A DNA stretch of 64,000 nucleotides. Source: Perkinsus olseni (taxonomy: Eukaryota; Perkinsozoa; Perkinsida; Perkinsidae). Position numbers and translations under genes: made by a program. The notes under the pieces were generated by a model. It was not told the origin of the DNA. It made no database searches and saw nothing but the letters and a program-made list of their open reading frames with translations. The stretch is from NCBI GenBank assembly GCA_013115135.1, contig JABANP010000009.1:304196-368195 (forward strand), read 5' to 3'. Positions 32,701 to 44,800 of this stretch are shown one piece after another; position 1 is the stretch's first letter, and the number at the start of each line of letters is the position of its first letter.

Positions 32701-35700
32701 GTGGAGAAACTCCGCCCAAGGCGCGCTATGGAAGGGTGTCTGCGGGACCCTCACAAGAGCTACGAGAACCGGGCCGATCGGGCATCATCAGTGAAGCTCT
32801 TCGAGCAAGCATGAGCATGCCAATATCGCCAGAAACGGAAGAGGATAGCATACTGCAGAGCATCTCCCAGTTACCGTAGTAGGCGATTCCATCAGTAGTC
32901 ATGAAGCGCTTGTAGCCCGGGGTCGAGAACGTTTGTGGTCGGGGGACTGACCACGCCATTCAAAACCTTCGTAGCGATGTAATGCCAGCGCTACCTCAAC
33001 AGGGGTCTCGCACTCCGGCACTGGAAGCCTGGCAGGTGAAGGCGTATGACCGACCCCTGCGGCAGCATAACGTTAGGCCGCAACGTGATGAGGATGGTTG
33101 AGATCGTGCTCGGGTAAGGGTACAGCATCCCCATCCCCATACCTGACGCCATCCGCGAGTCTTGATCTAAGGAAGCCTGTAAGGCCAACAGTACTCTAGC
33201 TGGCTGAGCACGAAGGTCTTGGCTGCTCTGTTAACACGAGAGGTGAAGTTGAACGTTTGCGTACCAGCCGATGGAATACCCGCCTCAGGGATGTACCTTA
33301 TGTGACAGTGCCGCTAACATGCTCGTTCAAGTTGAACGGTAAAAATTTTTGTGTATCGCCACCCGTTTTGGTGAGCAAGAAAGTACAAATGATGTCACTT
33401 CATCTGGACGTATTGACATACAGTCCGTGCCAATCCGGCACGCAAAGTTCAGTGTGATGCAAGAGCCGGAACCATTCTACCGAGTACTACATGTAAAGGC
33501 TAGGGTCCGTTTGATACATGGCGTAAGGTAGAATGAACCCCTGGTCCTGCTCAATAAAGAAGCTGGTCTGGCGGCCCGATAAGATCTGCAAGCCGCTCTG
33601 ATACGGAAACAAAGCTCAGCCTTCACAACCTTACTGTGACAGACTCGACTACGACGGTGAGGAGCTGATCGCCGTTATCCCATGCACCTTGGGAGCCCTC
33701 GAACAATGGGGCATTCACGCCACTCAGACGGATGTGTCCGCTGGGATCCCCTCCTGTCGGGTCAACCTGAGAAATCTGGGGTGCTCAGGACTAGCTTTTC
33801 CGCTCTTCAGTCGAATACCACCTCCCAGCTCCTCGTAACAACAGACGACCAAGTACTTGCCCACCTCACCCGTTGGATGCCGCCCAACTTGAAGTGTATA
33901 CGCGTGCCCGGTAGGATGTCCGAATTGGCGGTGAACTCGAACTCCAGCCTACTCTGAGCGTTGGCCTCAGCTGGTTCAAACACCAGCCTCGAGTCAGTAA
34001 TGTATCTGAAGATACAGCGACACCTCGATATTGCGGGACGTGTCAGAACCCACTTGGGAGGGCCAACAGCAGGGACTCTCTTGATCGGCTCCCTTTTGAT
34101 ATAAGAGCCCAGAGCCTCGATCGTGAGAAGACCGTCACCCTCAGACAACTTCGAGGGCAGCTTCAGTCCGGTCTCCCAAGGTATCGTCACCTAACGCGAC
34201 CTAGTCGACCGAGGGTCCACCCGGCCAAGTCCGGTGGCAGCCTTACCACAGTATCGATGTCATTGGGAATGACTCTCTCATCAGCCACAGTGAGCGTCAG
34301 AGTCCAGTCCACAGCATCCCACTCGGCGACCTTATTCTTGAACTTATCCGCCTCTGGCGTGTTCTCAAGGGGAAGCGAAGTCATCTCTTCCGTCCCTCCA
34401 CCTGCACCTCAACTGAGCCGCATGCTCAACGAAAGTCGAGAGCCCCAACAGGGAGCGGACAGGGGAGGGACGGGAACGGTATGATTCAGTCTGACGAGCC
34501 AGCAGAAGGCAAGCCTACTGGTGAGCTTGAAGCCATACAGATGCAGTACGATAGTGTTCCTCTGATACAGGATTATGCTGGGCCTCAGTCGTAATGTGAT
34601 CTGATCAACATAAGATACCCTCAGCGTTGCTAACACCCGCCTCACACTAGAAGGGTTCTCCGGTTCCATCGGGTTGAAGGAAAGCTCGGAAATCAAGAAG
34701 GCCTTCACTTCCCCCCGCCCTCCAGAGGCTAAGCGCTCGGCAGGAGTAACGATGTGGAACAACGTGGCGGAGAGCTCACCTCTCCGACCCTAGGTGACGA
34801 CTGGACACTCTGCGGGGTCGACATCTTATCGCTGTTCCGCAGCAGCAGTGATGGATCATTCTCGTACCTGCTCAACTCTCATCGAGCGACCGGCGAGAGA
34901 CCACCACTCACAGTGCGCCAGGCAGCTTGAGGTTTCGGAACCCAAGTGTGATTGGAATCTCCTCTCCTGGGACGGCATCGGGATTCAACAGCTCCGCTCC
35001 TGCGCCGGAAAAGTATCTGCGGCCTGTGGGTGACTTCACTCAACCTACTACTACAGGGGGGGGGAGTTCAACGACCCCAACAAGGGTACAGCAGCCGGAA
35101 AGGCACGCCAGACGAAATGAGATGGTCTACATGGTGCGGTTGACCTCCAACTTGAGCTCGTTAGCGGGAAGGTCGAACCTTCCAGCAGAGTCTCGGAAAT
35201 AGTCCGCCAATCTGACGATCGCGAAATGTAGCAACGGGTGGTCGGGAGCTCCTACGGGCCGAAGAGCGGCACTGTCGTCTCTGACGTCTGGAAGCCTGGT
35301 AGGGTGAGGTAAATTATATTACCTGACTTATGCATAGGGTAGACTTTAAAGACAGAGAGTGGTCAGCAGCTCGGCCGAGAATCGGATGCTGGTTCGCGTT
35401 GCTCACCGTCAAAGAGAGGTCTGCTGCAGGTGAAGGTGAAAAGAACGTCCACTATATCGTAGGGAACAAGGCTGGTGTAATTCAGCTTGGACACGCCGAA
35501 CTTGCGCACTCCTGGGACCTGGGTCCAGCCCGTCGCTAGCGCATACGCAGGCTCGTGAAATTCACGTAATCTGACTGAAAGACGCCCGTCTTGGGTATGA
35601 GTTCATCCACAGTGTCTCTGCTCCTAGCCTCTATCATGAAGCCCGGATTGTTCGCCTGGACCTCCTCCGGCAGTACGAACTCCCTCTGGCTGTGTGGTGA

Positions 35701-37386
35701 AGGAGACCTGCTCCTCAACGACTATTACTGTGGCCTTCCCGCAGGAGTAGCGATACCTTGCGACCGCTCTCCAGAGTAACGCCTTGCCGTAGAGAAAACG
35801 TGAGGGTCCTTAAGGTCTGGTCCCAGGCGGCAAAGTACCTGGTGGGAGACCTCTGGACGCTCGCAGCAGCTGGAGGGTAAGAAGGCTCACTCGAAGAGGG
35901 TCCAGTCATCGCCAGGGGTACTGAACAGCAGCGTGTTGCTTGTCTCGGCAGGAGACCGGGTGATCTCATCCAGGTAGCTGAGCATGCGACGGAGAGTTGC
36001 TTGCGGCCGTTAAAATGGTGACACTCACACTATGATTTTAGCCTGGTTAGCTAGGCTCTGTGCCGGCCTCACTGTAATGGTTATTTGAGTGTAGTACAGA
36101 GATGTCGGGGGGTCGAATTGAACCTAGGGTCTATGCCGGGTATGATCAGAATCCTTCGTTCTGACTTGCAGTAGCTGCCAGTAGTTGCCTCGGTCTATCT
36201 CCGGCGAGTTCTTGATAGACTGGACCTCCATCTTGACCTCTGGGGTGGAGGTTGGTATCCGGACCGTCAATGCTGGGTTGTTCAGTGGGGATGATATCGG
36301 CAGGTAGAAGCAGCACAACTAAGGGCAATAACAAGAGCACCGCTGTTCAGTGTGCGCAGCATGGCCTGGTGTCTACCACGCAAATAAGAGGTTGGAAGGC
36401 CCGGCCCGCAGTACTCACATTAAACTCTGTTTCTTGACTGGACGGGAGGCTAACGATCTCTAGGATGACTCGTTCCTGAGGTAATCGACTGGCTAAGCAG
36501 TGTCAGCGATGACCGCTGTTAGGTAGTCAGTCAGCAAGCGCTTATATCCATCCAGGGGACGTGCGCCCCTCGAATTACGGGAAAAATGTGCCATCGCGCT
36601 CTGTTAGTAACATCCTTCCGAGCGCGTTAGCTGCCAGGTAGTACTACCACTCTACTAGTAAAGAGGCGATACCCTACGGACGGCTCATTTCGCAAGGCAG
36701 TCCACACTGTTAGCCTACGGGTCGCGAAGCTGCTGCTCTCACCTCAGTCGGTGATGTCGGATCGGTATCACAATAGACGAATGATGAGAACTCTGGTAAG
36801 GCGTCAACCGTGGACGGAGTGGTGACAGTGAGGAGCTTATGGAAGGGGTCTGCCGCTGCCGAACAGATGTCGGGTATCGGGGATCCCGGTACGTCCCCAT
36901 AATAGGCTTCGCAGTTCTCTTCCGTCCCTGACAGCGACACTAGTGTCTCTCTGACTGCGGACACCCGAGGACCTCTCGCAGCCCGACCTAGGTGGCCCGG
37001 GTCTCATCAGTGACGCCTAGTAGCGTACCGAGTGTCTACTCCCAATTCACCAGAAAGCAAGTATCAGCCACCCGAGTACCGCTTACGTGAGTCCCCAACA
37101 CACCCAAAGCCCGGTAGGTGTATGTGCAAGGACAAGACCTGACTAGCTGTAGAGGTGAGGGTCTCTGACGGTTGTAGTATAACAGTTACAGTCGAGAGAG
37201 CCTGAGGGGAGGCCTTCAATGGTCCGCAGGAACGGGACAGCTTACCTCAGGAGTAGCGGGGTTATAGGCCAGTGTGGAGACGTAGAAGGTGGGAGGATAG
37301 GTGAAGGTATTGGCGGGGCCACCAAGGAGTAAAAGGCAGTTGCAGACGAAGATGACCACTCTGAGCATGGTCCGACCCCACATCAT
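29766..37386 (-). CDS. Very large secreted/type I membrane protein with repeated beta-rich units
   Basis: The start is ATG 37386, encoding a signal peptide (MLRVVIFVCNCLLLLGGPAN) and the donor CCTGAG|GTAAGC. Down the minus strand, exons repeat two themes. Theme A is a strand pair such as VTVILQPSETL with LHIHLPGF (about 37.14 kb), LRTLTFSLRQGVTLESG (35.8), ITLRLRPSIILY (34.57), LTLTVADERVIPND (34.27), LEFEFTANSDILPGTRIHF (33.92) and ITLRPNVMLPQGSVIRLHL (33.07). Theme B is GFILPxxxYxxDPxL (33.53 and 31.76 kb) and the LPEEVQANNPGFMIEA segment (35.65). Near the C terminus a Cys-bearing linker (CEAPHVMVQGTCLKHC) precedes a juxtamembrane domain. One TM helix (AGAVILTTLSLIFLCTCVW) and a short cytosolic tail follow. 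The last intron (about 29870-29970) joins FAR to SWLEGRLMDDEAAVRRKEK and the stop at 29766. Many intermediate exons are not resolved. Confidence 0.65.
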
Positions 37387-37632
37387 AGAACAGGAACAAC
37401 CTGCTGACGAAAAGGGACTACAGTAGTCACAAGCCTACGGGAAGACAGAGGCGGCCTCACAGGCGCCGACAAGCCGATCACGACCTCCAGTGCGATGCCC
37501 TGAGGTCATGGTTCCGACCGGCATTGCGAACTAGGGAACTCAACAGATTACGTGGGTGGTGACAACACAGCATGGTTCACTACGAAAGACAAGGGTCCTC
37601 CTCAATCACACCTGCAGGACACAGAGAGCCCA
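37387..37632. promoter_or_regulatory. Short intergenic gap between CFAP96-like gene and the large surface-protein gene
   Basis: About 245 bp separate the stop of the leftward upstream gene (37633) from the first ATG of the giant gene (37386). It should carry the 3' end of one and the promoter or trans-splice acceptor of the other. No motif is obvious. Confidence 0.4.
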
Positions 37633-39431
37633 TCAGTCCCGCCTCCTTTTCAATCTTACTCTAGGTCTAGCAAAAGCCGAGGGGAAGGAAGCCTTCAAGT
37701 TCCTAGTATTCATCACAACAGATGGCATAGGATTGGCCGGGGATCTCGAGGTCGAGTTCGGTTTCCACGGCGGAGGCGCTGTCTCCTGAGACGTCACGGC
37801 CGCTGTCGTCCACACCGACTGTAGGCGGTTGTTACCTCCTCATTTTTAGGCCTCCGCTTCGCCTCCACCGGTCGTTCAGGAATGTGCTCAGGGAAGGGGC
37901 TCATTGTAGAAGCATGACCTAAGACTAGCTCTCATACATGTACACAAGCCTGCATTACCCTTCTTGCTCGGGTTAGGTGGTCTGAAAGGCGCTTCATGCT
38001 GCGCTTGGGCGATCTTGGGCTTCGAAAGTGCGCGCTGAGGGACTACCCCGCTGCCACCAGGCAACACACTGGTGACACTTACCGGTATGCCGTAGGGCTG
38101 CTCGCAATGGTAAAGCTCGGAGTTCTTCTGGAACATCTACAAATCGAGTATCACGGCTGCTCCTCAACAAGGGACTTACCTTGCTGGTATCGTTGCAGGC
38201 TCCGATACGGAAGGGCATCTGCTCGCCTTGTCGTTCCCTGTTGCGTTTCATCTCCTCGAACTAAAGTGAGACCGAGGACCATATTCATGGCTCACCCACA
38301 AACGACTCGATTGAGATACGCTTTACGCTTACAACAGAGTACTTCGAGCACCATCGCCACCAAAGCAGCGGATTGAGGCCATAAATGATAGTGGGACGAT
38401 GAGTCATTAGGGCAATCCGGCAAGCGTAGCGAGGGTAGTGGATAGTCCGTGCGAGCAGCACGTCCCGCCAGCATCGTGCAGCTGGATTATACGCCCGTCC
38501 AACTACCTTCATTTTCCGCATAGCATCGTACTCATCCGCCACGTACTCCGGCAGCGGCGAAAAGAGCACGCCTGATGCAGTCTGTCGATCAACACCATCC
38601 AGCAGGCCTACTACCCGGCGTGAGAACCCCTCCACCACCAACCTTGGCGGGGGACGTAACAAAGTTCCTCGGGTAGGGGTAGTCCTTGTACTTATCGTAC
38701 AGAGCCTTGGGGTTCCTGTTCCCTGGGGGTAGGTAGTAAAGTAAGCATCAGAATGCAGCGAGTGGTACTACCAGTTTTATGCTCGACATATTCATAGGCA
38801 CTAGGAGGGACTTTAACCGAGCCGGCCGGTTTGAACTGCGTCTCGGGGTCCACTGCTTTAACCTAGGGTGAACATAAGATACGCCCAGCGTATTACGCTG
38901 CGATGAAAACCAAACCGAATCACAAGATACTCAGACTGTTTCCACCACGCCAGCACCGATCTTTCTACCTTTTTCCCGCCCAGTCGCCTTCCAGGGTCCA
39001 TGTATAGGTCACCGTTACAGAGTGGCTCCCTGTGGAAAACAATGACCATAGCACACACGCTGACCTCGAATACTACGGGAAGGAGAAGAGAGCGTCGACC
39101 CCACTGCCCTTCTTAGGTGGGTTGGTCATCGCGTTACGGCCGAAATTGGGCAGTTCCTCGTCCGTCTTGGCTGAGGGAAACGGGACAGTGTGAACATCTT
39201 TGGTGATGCTCTCTCACGCTTCCGCCTTATGGTCTTGAAAGCGGTGTCCTCACCGATACACAGGGGCGCGGCGTAGCCGAAGTAGCCGAACCTGAAGGAT
39301 ATCTTGAGGTTGAGCGAGGTTTTCACAGAGGCCAAAGATTCCTTCCACTACCGCGGCTTGTTTGACTCTTCTAAGGTTTCTTCGTAAATCCGAGTGCGCT
39401 TCTCATCGAGAGACTCCTTCGGTCGGCCCAT
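37633..39431 (-). CDS. CFAP96 (UPF0602/C4orf47)-like cilium/flagellum protein, about 10 exons
   Basis: The start is ATG 39431 (MGRPKESLDEKRTRIYEETL). Intron GTAGTGG to CCTTCAG is followed by FGYFGYAAPLC and, after a GTGAGG intron, EELPNFGRNAMTNPPKKGSG. Later exons give GDLYMDPGRRLGGKK, the ETQFKPAGSVKVPPSAYEYV segment, NPKALYDKYKDYPYPRNF, LFSPLPEYVADEYDAMRKMK, RERQGEQMPFRIGAC and APFRPPNPSKKG. The last two coding pieces are SPFPEHIPERPVEAKRRPKN and PPPWKPNSTSRSPANPMPSV, ending RLKRRRD at 37633. The order of NPxKKG, PFRPPNPSKKG, FPE and PPxxKSxPxxSxxxxN-like blocks matches animal CFAP96, which I recall as a ciliary protein. Homology is judged by eye from short motifs. Confidence 0.7.
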
Positions 39432-39562
39432 GGCACGAAGTAAACTCTGATTGGAACTGACTGGCTTGGGGTCGATCTTTCCAGGTAGCGTTGAGGAAAT
39501 GCAAGACATTCCAAGGAGGGCAAGATTACCCTCAGACCCGCTCCTTGAATTACGTCGTCCCC
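39432..39562. promoter_or_regulatory. Candidate bidirectional promoter, 131 bp
   Basis: The CFAP96-like gene starts leftward at 39431 and the YEATS gene rightward at 39563. Only 131 bp separate the two ATGs, so both promoters and 5' UTRs must share it. No TATA-like element is evident. Confidence 0.5.
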
Positions 39563-40523
39563 ATGGCTCACAGGTTGATAGGAGCCACTCTGGACGTACC
39601 AATCGTCATCGGCACCTACGCCTTCAAGAAAGGCGAGAATCTTTACCGGTGGCACGCCCTGGTACGTCCCGGGCCTCCCTCATTTGGTCGAAAAGGTATA
39701 TTTCAGGTTAGAAGTGGCGACCTGGGAGCTCCATTGGAAGACTTATCGTAAGACTGCTCTTTCGGAGGCCCGGGTCCTGAAACCATGATGGAATTTGATG
39801 GCGCCATCGTAGATACGTCATCAAGCGGGTAGACTTTCAGCTGCACGAGACCTTCTCAGTGCCGCAGAGGTCGGTCGAGAATACGCCCTTTATGGTGACT
39901 GAGGAAGGTTGGGGGGAATTTGATATCATTATCACCATCCATTTTGTGGACTCCAGTGAGAACCCGGTGCAGACGACCCACAAGCTCAAGTAGGCCTCTT
40001 CTTGCTGATGGTCGTGATCTCTATTATATTTTGGCTGTTACCCAGGGCAACCAGAATCCCGAACTGTTGCCCATGAGCTTGCATGTAATCAGTCATCGTA
40101 GCATTATTGTATGGGAGCGTGTCATGCTAGTATTGAAATTTACCAAGCTTTGGAGCACTCCCATGTTGGTGCCATCCACCTTAGTCGGTTTAGTACGTGC
40201 CCCGGTCGTCTGTTATTTTGTGTACTGCGGAAATCTCGCGCCATCGCAGCACCTGATGTTCCGAATCACCATCATTCGATCATGCCCTATTCAGGTTGCA
40301 TCATGATGCTAAAACAACGGGTATCAATCCTGCAGCTAGTCCAGTAGTACCCGCAGGAGCATCGCCGACGGGTGGACCGCCGCCATCGGGGACTCCGGAA
40401 GAAGAGAAGGGATATGCCGTGGTTAATGAGGCTTACATGGAGCTGCACTTCGAGCACCCTCATGCATGGTTTTACGATGCGGTACTAGCATCTAGGGGCC
40501 TGCTCGCGTCGGGTGGAGTTTAG
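39563..40523 (+). CDS. YAF9: YEATS-domain protein (YAF9/GAS41 type)
   Basis: YEATS proteins read acylated or acetylated histone H3 in NuA4 and SWR1 complexes in the nucleus. Exon 1 starts at ATG 39563: MAHRLIGATLDVPIVIGTYA then ENLYRWHAL. Introns with GTACG and GTAAG donors link VRSGDLGAPLEDLS to YVIKRVDFQLHETFSVPQRS. Next come TPFMVTEEGWGEFDIIITIH and the FVDSSENPVQTTHKLK segment. GNQNPELLPMSLH follows across an intron, though its frame needs one more G at about 40044. A later exon gives VVNEAYMELHFEHPHAWFYD, which matches the C-terminal part of the YEATS fold. The aromatic GWGEF motif is intact. The frame as read would stop at 40523, but a donor at 40482 could lead to the exons at 40.6-41.07 kb. 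Confidence 0.88.
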
Positions 40524-40629
40524 TTAGGAACTTCCTGATTGTTTACGCTAATAATGGTTTGGTTTATGTTTACAATTTCGCAACACTTCGTAAAGAAAGT
40601 GCGCGTGTGGGTCGCTACCGGGGAATTCG

Positions 40630-41072
40630 GAGATGGCTCTGGGCGATGGCAATGAGAATACGTCGGCTGGAGCGTGTGCTCAAGGCTGATGAGAATTGGT
40701 TAGGTGCAGCGGCACAGAGAGGAGCATAAGATACCGGTAGCACTCTCGGACCGACCAGCATGGATGACGGACTCCATCAAGGAATCTTTTGACACGATCT
40801 ACCCCTTCTTCCAGGAGGTAGGGCTTCACGACTGTCCCAGGTCTCAGTCGAAGGTGTTGTAGTTTGACGATCGGGAGGAGTACGAGTATCTTGCGGAAAT
40901 GGAAGCCTTTGTGGACCAGCAAATAGCATTACTGCAGATGCAGTCCTCAATGGCCGAGACAGACTACCGTAATAATAGTTACTCCCGTCTCTGCTGCCCC
41001 AGTTTGACCCGACTCTCGGCTGCCTTGAAATGCCTCACGAGTGATACCCTGCTGCATTCTTCGGGCTTCTGA
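40630..41072 (+). CDS. Probable C-terminal exons of the YEATS protein (coiled coil), or a small separate gene
   Basis: Plus-strand pieces read IPVALSDRPAWMTDSIKESF and DTIYPFFQE. An intron (GTAGGGCTTC to TTGTAG, about 40814-40863) follows, then FDDREEYEYLAEMEAFVDQQ and IALLQMQSSMAETDY. The second piece is an amphipathic helix, which suits the C-terminal coiled coil of YAF9/GAS41. A continuous open frame ends at 41070-41072. An in-frame Met at 40633 (MALGDGNENTSAG) could start an independent protein, so membership of the YEATS gene is an inference from position and character. Confidence 0.5.
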
Positions 41073-41833
41073 ACCATCTCTTCTGGCAATTTTCTCCACC
41101 ACAGGCACGTTACATTACCACATATTCCAGTGCCAGGGTCGGCTGCATGATCTTGAGGAAGGACTCAATTCTAGTGAGATCCCTGTGCGTCACTTCTGCT
41201 ATCATAGTCTTTCTCTCAGCACATGGAGGGAGGACCAATAGCGAGTTCGGAGGAGGTAGTAGTACGAGGCTGCGGGGCTGGGGCCTACGGGCTCGGATAG
41301 GTTCTCGGATAAGCTCTCGCATGGACTCTCGGATGAGTACTCGGATGGACTCGCAGTCACAGTTTTCCAGATTTTGAATGCTTGCTTGTCGTGCATGGTG
41401 TTCTAGAGTGCTTTCTCGAGATTGGCTGGAGTGTGTCTGGTTGCGAGTTCCAACGGGTATTATGCGGTTTTTGTATCAGATTTGGGGGAGGTCCGCTCCT
41501 CGACGTCCAAGAAGCGAATTCGAGTCAAGAAATGACTTTTATGTGCATTATTTGAACCCTCACAAAATTTGTTACTCTTCAGTTCACGGGAACTTTTCCA
41601 TCATACCAAAATCGCTGCTTTTGCGTTCTCATTGTTATCAATATAAGCCTGATAGCCTTTTGGATGCTGCAGCTGTCCCTGGCTTTTCGGATAGTAGTTC
41701 TCACCACACGGACTCGAGCGGAACTCACAACTCGTCTTAGTTGGAACGTATCTCTTCGTACGCGGGAGGGAGGGCAAGGTATATTCCATTAGTCGATACG
41801 CCGTGGCTTTTGCGGTAGTTATTACATCCCAGC
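41073..41833. other. No supported gene; contains a small tandem repeat
   Basis: A 120-codon frame (41378-41740 plus) has no recognised feature. The stretch should include the ispH promoter near its right end. See the 12-bp repeat at 41292-41351. Confidence 0.4.
41292..41351 (+). repeat. 12-bp tandem repeat, five units
   Basis: Five consecutive units based on ctcggatggact (for example ctcggataggtt, ctcggataagct, ctcgcatggact, ctcggatgagta, ctcggatggact). Translated, it would be a four-residue RxSR-type repeat, but it lies in no supported gene. Confidence 0.8.
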
Positions 41834-44800
41834 ATGCCCGTGAGTGGCGGCGGCCGTGGTGGAGGTGATGGCGGTCACAGAGCCTCCCGTGGTGGCACTC
41901 TAGCAGCAGCCTTGATCGGCCTGCTGGTTTGCCTTGTCTGCTTGACTACAGTATTTCCGTTATTCGTGAGCTCGCCGAGTGGGGCTCTTGCTGGAGCTAG
42001 TCTCAGTGGGCAGACCTTCCTTGCAGCACGGAGTCAGAGTGAGGCAGAACCACCGCGTCTGGCATGATGGCAGGCACTCCCCTCTCAGGCGCAGGACCGG
42101 TTCCCAGCGGCAGTTGGTCGTTCTCCAGCGTTGGTGGCTTGGCCAAGTGGCTGCTGGCCTCAATGGGTATCCTTACCCATACTCAGTGCTGGTCGTAACA
42201 GAAGCAGCAGGAACACTGGGCGGAGGGCTAAAGTAGGAGTGCTTGGTCAGTCGGCTACTATAAGCTCCATATCAGTGACGTTGGTTATCGTATACAGTCA
42301 GTCCTGCTGGAAATTGGTTTATAGATTTAGCCGGCACCATCGAGTTCGGAGTATTTGAGGGGATTCCGAAACACTAGGTATCAGTCCGAAACTTTATCTG
42401 GGCAATTTTCCGATGCGGAAACTTTCGGTTGGACAGACTGTATTGTGGGGCGTACCATATGCTGTGATTATTACTCTCAATCATTCCAACTCCGTCGTAA
42501 TGGTTCCTGAGGTTTCTACTATTACTCTCGCGAGGGTTAGCGGTTCATGACATGATCAGCGTTTGAGCTTGTGCATTTGCAGAACGATTAGGGCTTTTGA
42601 TTCATGATGATGTGGGCGGCCTTGCTTCAGGGCAGCTCCTCGACATCGACGGACCCCTGGGTATTCCGCAAGCAGTTGCAGAGGTCAGACAACTACTACA
42701 GACCAGATGCTACATCCCTGCGGAGTAAGGATACGCGTAGATATCATCGTAGTGGACGGTGGGAGCTCAGGCATGCGGCAGCGTTTGAGGGAGGTCCACA
42801 ACTCGAGCTTGGTGGAGGAGATCCAGTCCTCTCCTGGTTATACCTTGACAGTTGGCAACATCACCTTCAAGCTGGCCGAGGCGCATGGTAATAAGAACGG
42901 ACTCAGGCTGTGTGGATTTTCGGGAGAGTCTCTCGCTGTTTGCATGATTGATCATTCCCGGCTGACAATTGTTTCGCTATTTCATATCTACCACTACAGT
43001 ATCATTCACATGGTTTATCTTCATATTAGAATACCACTGACTTTTCCTGGGCATGCTATAATCCAAATTCAATTTCTTGATGTGTAAAATTAAGTGCCAA
43101 CCGTATCACGTCCCGCCTGATGGCGCTACCACGAGGATGTTCTCTTGATAGGATTCTGTTGGGGGGTGGAAAGAGCTGTAGCGATTGCTTACGAGTCGAG
43201 ACGGCGATATCCGGACAAGACCATTTGGATGACCAACGAGGTCATCCACAACCCTACTGTCAACCGTAACCTCGAAAAACTTGGAATAAGGTAGGGATGA
43301 GTTTGGTCCGAGAAAGAGGAAGGCACTTTGTTGCTGCTAAGGTACATCCCCCGCGATGCGGCGAATCAGAAGGATTTCTCTGTCGCGGAGGCTGGGGACG
43401 TCGTGGTTCTCCCGGCTTTTGGTAGGGCGGGCTTATCGGTTGGGGCATAGGGAGCCTCCTGTTCACGTGGCACAGAATCCCTTGCCGCAGCTCAAGAACC
43501 CCGCTTTATTATCATAGTGAGGAACAGTGGGATCGGCATAGACACTCTCCTAGCCTGGATTTTGTCGAACATCGCTGACTCTTGAAGGCGGTATGGTATC
43601 GATTGAACCGTGCGAGGGGCCGCAGATTTTTCGGGAAGCCTCGCGAATCTGATCTGCAGTCTCCTCGCTGCCGTTTGATGTCATCAATTGCCAACTTCGT
43701 GCTCTTGCAGGTGCCGCTGTAAAGGAGATGGTGGAATTGAAGAGGAAAGGCGTCATCATAGTGGACACTACATGTCCCTGGGTCTCCAAGGTGAACAACT
43801 CCATCAGCTCGGATATTCTCTGTACTCGGCCAATGCGGTTCAGGTGTGGTCGTCTGTGGAGCGTCATAAGAAGGGGGACTACACCTCTATCATACACGGG
43901 AAGTCGAAGCATGAAGAGACCATTGCGACCAGCTCTTTCGCTGAGAAGTAAGTCAGGGATAGTACAACCCTGAGTATACTCGAGCTTGCGAGCGGCAACG
44001 TGTGTAAAGGGACGGTCCCGTGGGGTGAAGGTGGCCTTTGTAGGTATCTGATACTCAAGGACCTCAAGGAGGCTGAGTACGTCTGCAAGTTCATGTTGAA
44101 CAAAAACAGAGAGCAGCTGGTGGATGCCTTCTTCGAGAAGTAAGGGGGGACTTCATGCGGCCTGGGATACGGTGCTGCCTCCGCGCTGACCTCGGTGGAC
44201 ACTGTGCAGTCCATAGGGCCCCATTCGGGAGGTTCTCGTCGTGTCACTAAAGCCTCCATGAGTGTTTCGTGCTAACGTGAGTACCATCTCTTCACAGATT
44301 CCCAGCGGATCGATACTCCGTTGGCTTCGACCCTTTGAAGGATCTTGTGAAGGTCGGGGTGGCCAATCAGACGACTATGCTTAAGGTAGTGATTACACGC
44401 ACTAGGTCTGGTCACCCTGGGGAGTCGCGTCTCCGTGTTGATGATGTGCTAAAGTTGGGCGTGCTTGGACGGCGCTCGCTCTGGCCTCCTACCTGTCTTT
44501 GAATCTGACTCCTGCGCAGCAGAATTACGTGGAACTCCCTCGTTCGAGTAGCGGAGGGTAGGTCACGGCGCTGTTGTCATCAGGGCGAGACGGCTCTGAT
44601 CGCGAAGTTGTTCGAGAAGACGCTGCTACAGCTCTACGGCCCTGATGAGCTCAATGACCACTTTGTGGCCTTTAACACTATTTGTGATGCAACACAGGAG
44701 CGGCAGGATGCCCTCTACAAGCTGGTACATCATTGCCCAACTCATGAGGTCCAGGAGGTTGTTTCCGTCAGGTGGGTGAGCACTACGAGCAGCCGCAGTC

